This document shows, in pieces, positions 61,807 through 64,000 of a stretch of DNA of 64,000 bases. Both the position numbers and the translations under genes were made by a program. The notes beneath the pieces are model-generated. The model was not told the DNA's origin. It made no database searches and saw only the letters and a program-made list of their open reading frames with translations. This stretch comes from Acanthopleura granulata. Its lineage: Eukaryota > Mollusca > Polyplacophora > Chitonida > Chitonidae. Each line of letters begins with the position of its first letter. Position 1 is the stretch's first letter. Where the stretch lies: assembly GCA_016165875.1 (NCBI GenBank), contig JABBOT010000002.1:36607868-36671867 (forward strand). Reading direction: 5' to 3'.

Positions 61807-62395
61807 AGTGCTGGATAGGGTATTAGCCAGTCCACTTTACCAGTGTGTGTATAGTACTGAATAGAGTGTGGACCACTTCACTTTACCTGTCTGTGTGTAG
61901 TACTGGATGGGGTGTGGACCAGTTTGCTTCACCTGTCTGTGTATTGTAGTGGATAGGGTGTGGGCCAGTCCGCTTCACCTGTTTTTTGTATAGTACTGGA
62001 TAGGATGTGGGCCAATCCGCTTCACCAGTCTGTGTGTAGTACTGGGTAGAGTGTGGACCACTTCACTTCACCAGTCTGTGGATAGTACTGGATAGGGTGT
62101 AGACCACTTCACTTCACCTCTCTGTATATAGTACTCGATAGGGTGTAGACCAGTCTGCTTCACCCCTCTGTGTATAGCACTGGATAGGGTGTGGGCCAGT
62201 CCTCTTCATCTGTCTGTGTATCGTAGTGGATAGGGTTTGGACCAGTCAGCTTCACCTGTTTGTGTACAGCACTTGATAGGGTGTAGACCGGTCTGCGTCA
62301 CCTGTTTGTGTATAGTACCGGATAGGGTGTTGAACAGTCCGCTTCACCAGTGTGTATAGTACTGGATAGGGTGTGGACCAGTCCGCTTCACCTGT
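61807..62395 (+). repeat. ~46-bp minisatellite, right inverted arm (13 copies)
   Basis: The unit is 'GTACTGGATAGGGTGTGGAC' plus 'CAGTCCGCTTCACCTGTCTGTGTATA', about 13 copies with moderate divergence. It is inverted relative to 60949-61203. Confidence 0.9.
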
Positions 62396-62790
62396 CTACT
62401 TGAGCAGCTAGTTGTCCGACCCTTTCGTCCACACCCTACCTCCAGTGCTGATGCTAAAAGGCGCGTGAGCTAGCCTTTTCAGCACTGGGTATAGGGTGTG
62501 ACTGAATGGGTGTGCGAGTCAGTCGCTTTAGCACTGGATACAGGGTATGGACGAATTGGCGCGAAAGCCAACCGGTTCAATACTGGTTACAGCTGGGGCG
62601 CTGGAGCTAGTAGCTTCCATACGTCCACATCCTCTATCCGCTCATACTACCCAGTACTGAAGCGACTGGCTTCCACATCCCTCCGTCCACACTTCAGTGT
62701 TGAAGCGGTTGGCTCCTGCACACATTCGTCCATAACCTATCCAATAATGAAGCGGCGAGCCCGTAACATAGATCCAGTGAAGCGGCTTGT
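62395..62790 (-). repeat. inverted unique segment and flanking second-family units
   Basis: 62395-62483 is the inverted partner of 61214-61295. 62484-62600 carries direct units of the 'GGTGTGGACGAA' family, and 62620-62790 carries the same family inverted (CTGAAGCGACTGGCTTCCAC, CCGTCCACAC). Open frames here are repeat-derived. Confidence 0.8.
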
Positions 62791-63824
62791 CAGCAACCTT
62801 ACTTTGCTACATTTAGACTGTGTCCTGTCGTTTTTCTCCTCAGTCATTCAGTCCTTTCACCTTTCATTTTTGCTGTGGCAACCGTGCGTTTTGTCAATAG
62901 CTGATATGTGAATGAGCAGTGAACAGGCCATCGCAGTCTCCTGGAGTCTGTGTACAGGCGTAATGAGCAAACTCCTCTCTTCCTAGAAGTCATCAGACGT
63001 TATAATGCATTGTTGGCCGTTGATCAGTGAAATCATCCGCGTTAACTGATTAGTCGTAGTCCTGTATTTCAGAAAAAGGCGATTCCCAAGCCAAAATGCG
63101 AAATGAGAGTGTAATTTCCCAGCATTTTATGACTAAATAGCTAATGTCACTATCAAATATCTGCCTTGACTCACACGACGTTTGTGTTAAGGGCAATTAA
63201 GTTAATGCTTAATTAAACAGTGCATGCAGTTACAGCACAGATATATTCACATCTGCTGAATGTTATGCTCTTTGCACTCCGTTACTTGAGTATACACACA
63301 TACGTTATGTGTGGAACATTTGTCGTTCGTACATTACCTGTGATATGTATACAGCTGAAGATCATCGACACTTAAACAAGAAGATATGTGAAAAAAAGAT
63401 TGCTAGTAGGGGCTTACTCTGCTATAATGTCTGCAAATGTAGGAATTTATGTCAGATATCTGCGTAGACGGCTACACTTTGGCAATATTACATTTATAAA
63501 CAGCAGAGCAACACAGAATCTTGCAATATACAACACCGACTTGTACATAATTGTATCTGCGTGAGAGGTCGTGAAGTAAGAATGGGTTACATTTTCCAGT
63601 TTTTACATTTTCGGGTCCAAGATGCTGAATTCAGGATTGTTCTCTTTCTGTGAATGAGCAGTGTAATACCAGTCTATCCACGAAACCTCCCCTCACAGGC
63701 ACAATGAATGCTAGAATACCGGTACACATCTTAGTTGGTAATTATTTTAGGCGAGAAAATTTCACCATCTACTTGCATCGTACTAAGCTCAATTTGAAAA
63801 CAAACGGGTTTACAAGAAATATAG
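62791..63824. other. intergenic
   Basis: No gene or repeat recognised. Confidence 0.35.
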
Positions 63825-63859
63825 GGTTTCCTCTCACCATAATCCTGGCCGCCGTCGTG
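63825..63859 (+). repeat. SINE, family A, 35-bp fragment
   Basis: GGGTTTCCTCTCACCATAAT followed by CCTGGCCGCCGTCGT matches the centre of the family A body (29225-29255 region). Confidence 0.7.
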
Positions 63860-64000
63860 GAAAAGAAAAAAAATCCAACAGTATATTTCCATTACTAATG
63901 CTTACTTGCGTTATATCCTCGAACGACTGTCCTATTCAAATGAGTAAATATCCATTTGTGGGTTGATATAAGGCTATATACCATATTATATATAGCGGTA

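Noticed and set aside
61390..62911. Pro/Ser-rich ORFs up to 137 codons
   Set aside because: Translations of inverted minisatellite units.

Overview
The window is eukaryotic nuclear DNA. It is AT-rich, gene-poor, full of GT-AG introns, SINEs and minisatellites, and has no operons or prokaryotic signals. The SINE tails (tRNA-derived, with a 'TGAAATATTCTTGAGTACGGCGT ... AAATAAATAAA' style end) and the secreted M15-like gene suggest a lophotrochozoan invertebrate, most likely a mollusc, though a brachiopod is not excluded. That assignment rests on remembered repeat families and not on a search.

Layout. 1-2630: the last exon and 3'UTR of a plus-strand gene whose protein ends in a long Asp/Glu tail. 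3711-17228: a complete seven-exon eIF4E gene on the minus strand, convergent with the first gene. It has a candidate 3.3 kb 3'UTR that contains a ~100-bp minisatellite. Intron 6 of eIF4E holds a 4.8 kb element (8296-13070) with long terminal inverted repeats and a co-oriented block of decayed virus-like or Maverick-like genes. This is the most unusual object in the window.

17229-24560: intergenic DNA with a SINE, a THAP-like/CRE promoter-like module and a foldback element built from two inverted 3' ends of a Tc1/mariner transposon. 24562-27310: a complete three-exon minus-strand gene with a clear TATA box. It encodes a small secreted protein with the HxxGxxxD motif of M15 (VanY/VanX-like) D,D-peptidases.

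27311-64000: no convincing gene. It contains SINEs of several tRNA-derived families in both orientations, a duplicated ~450-bp repeat with a THAP-like start (47852-48311 and 50719-51205), several minisatellites (30.8-31.4, 33.8-34.1 and 56.2 kb) and a 1.85 kb complex of inverted minisatellite arms at 60949-62790. The open reading frames of 60-143 codons in this half look like chance ORFs.
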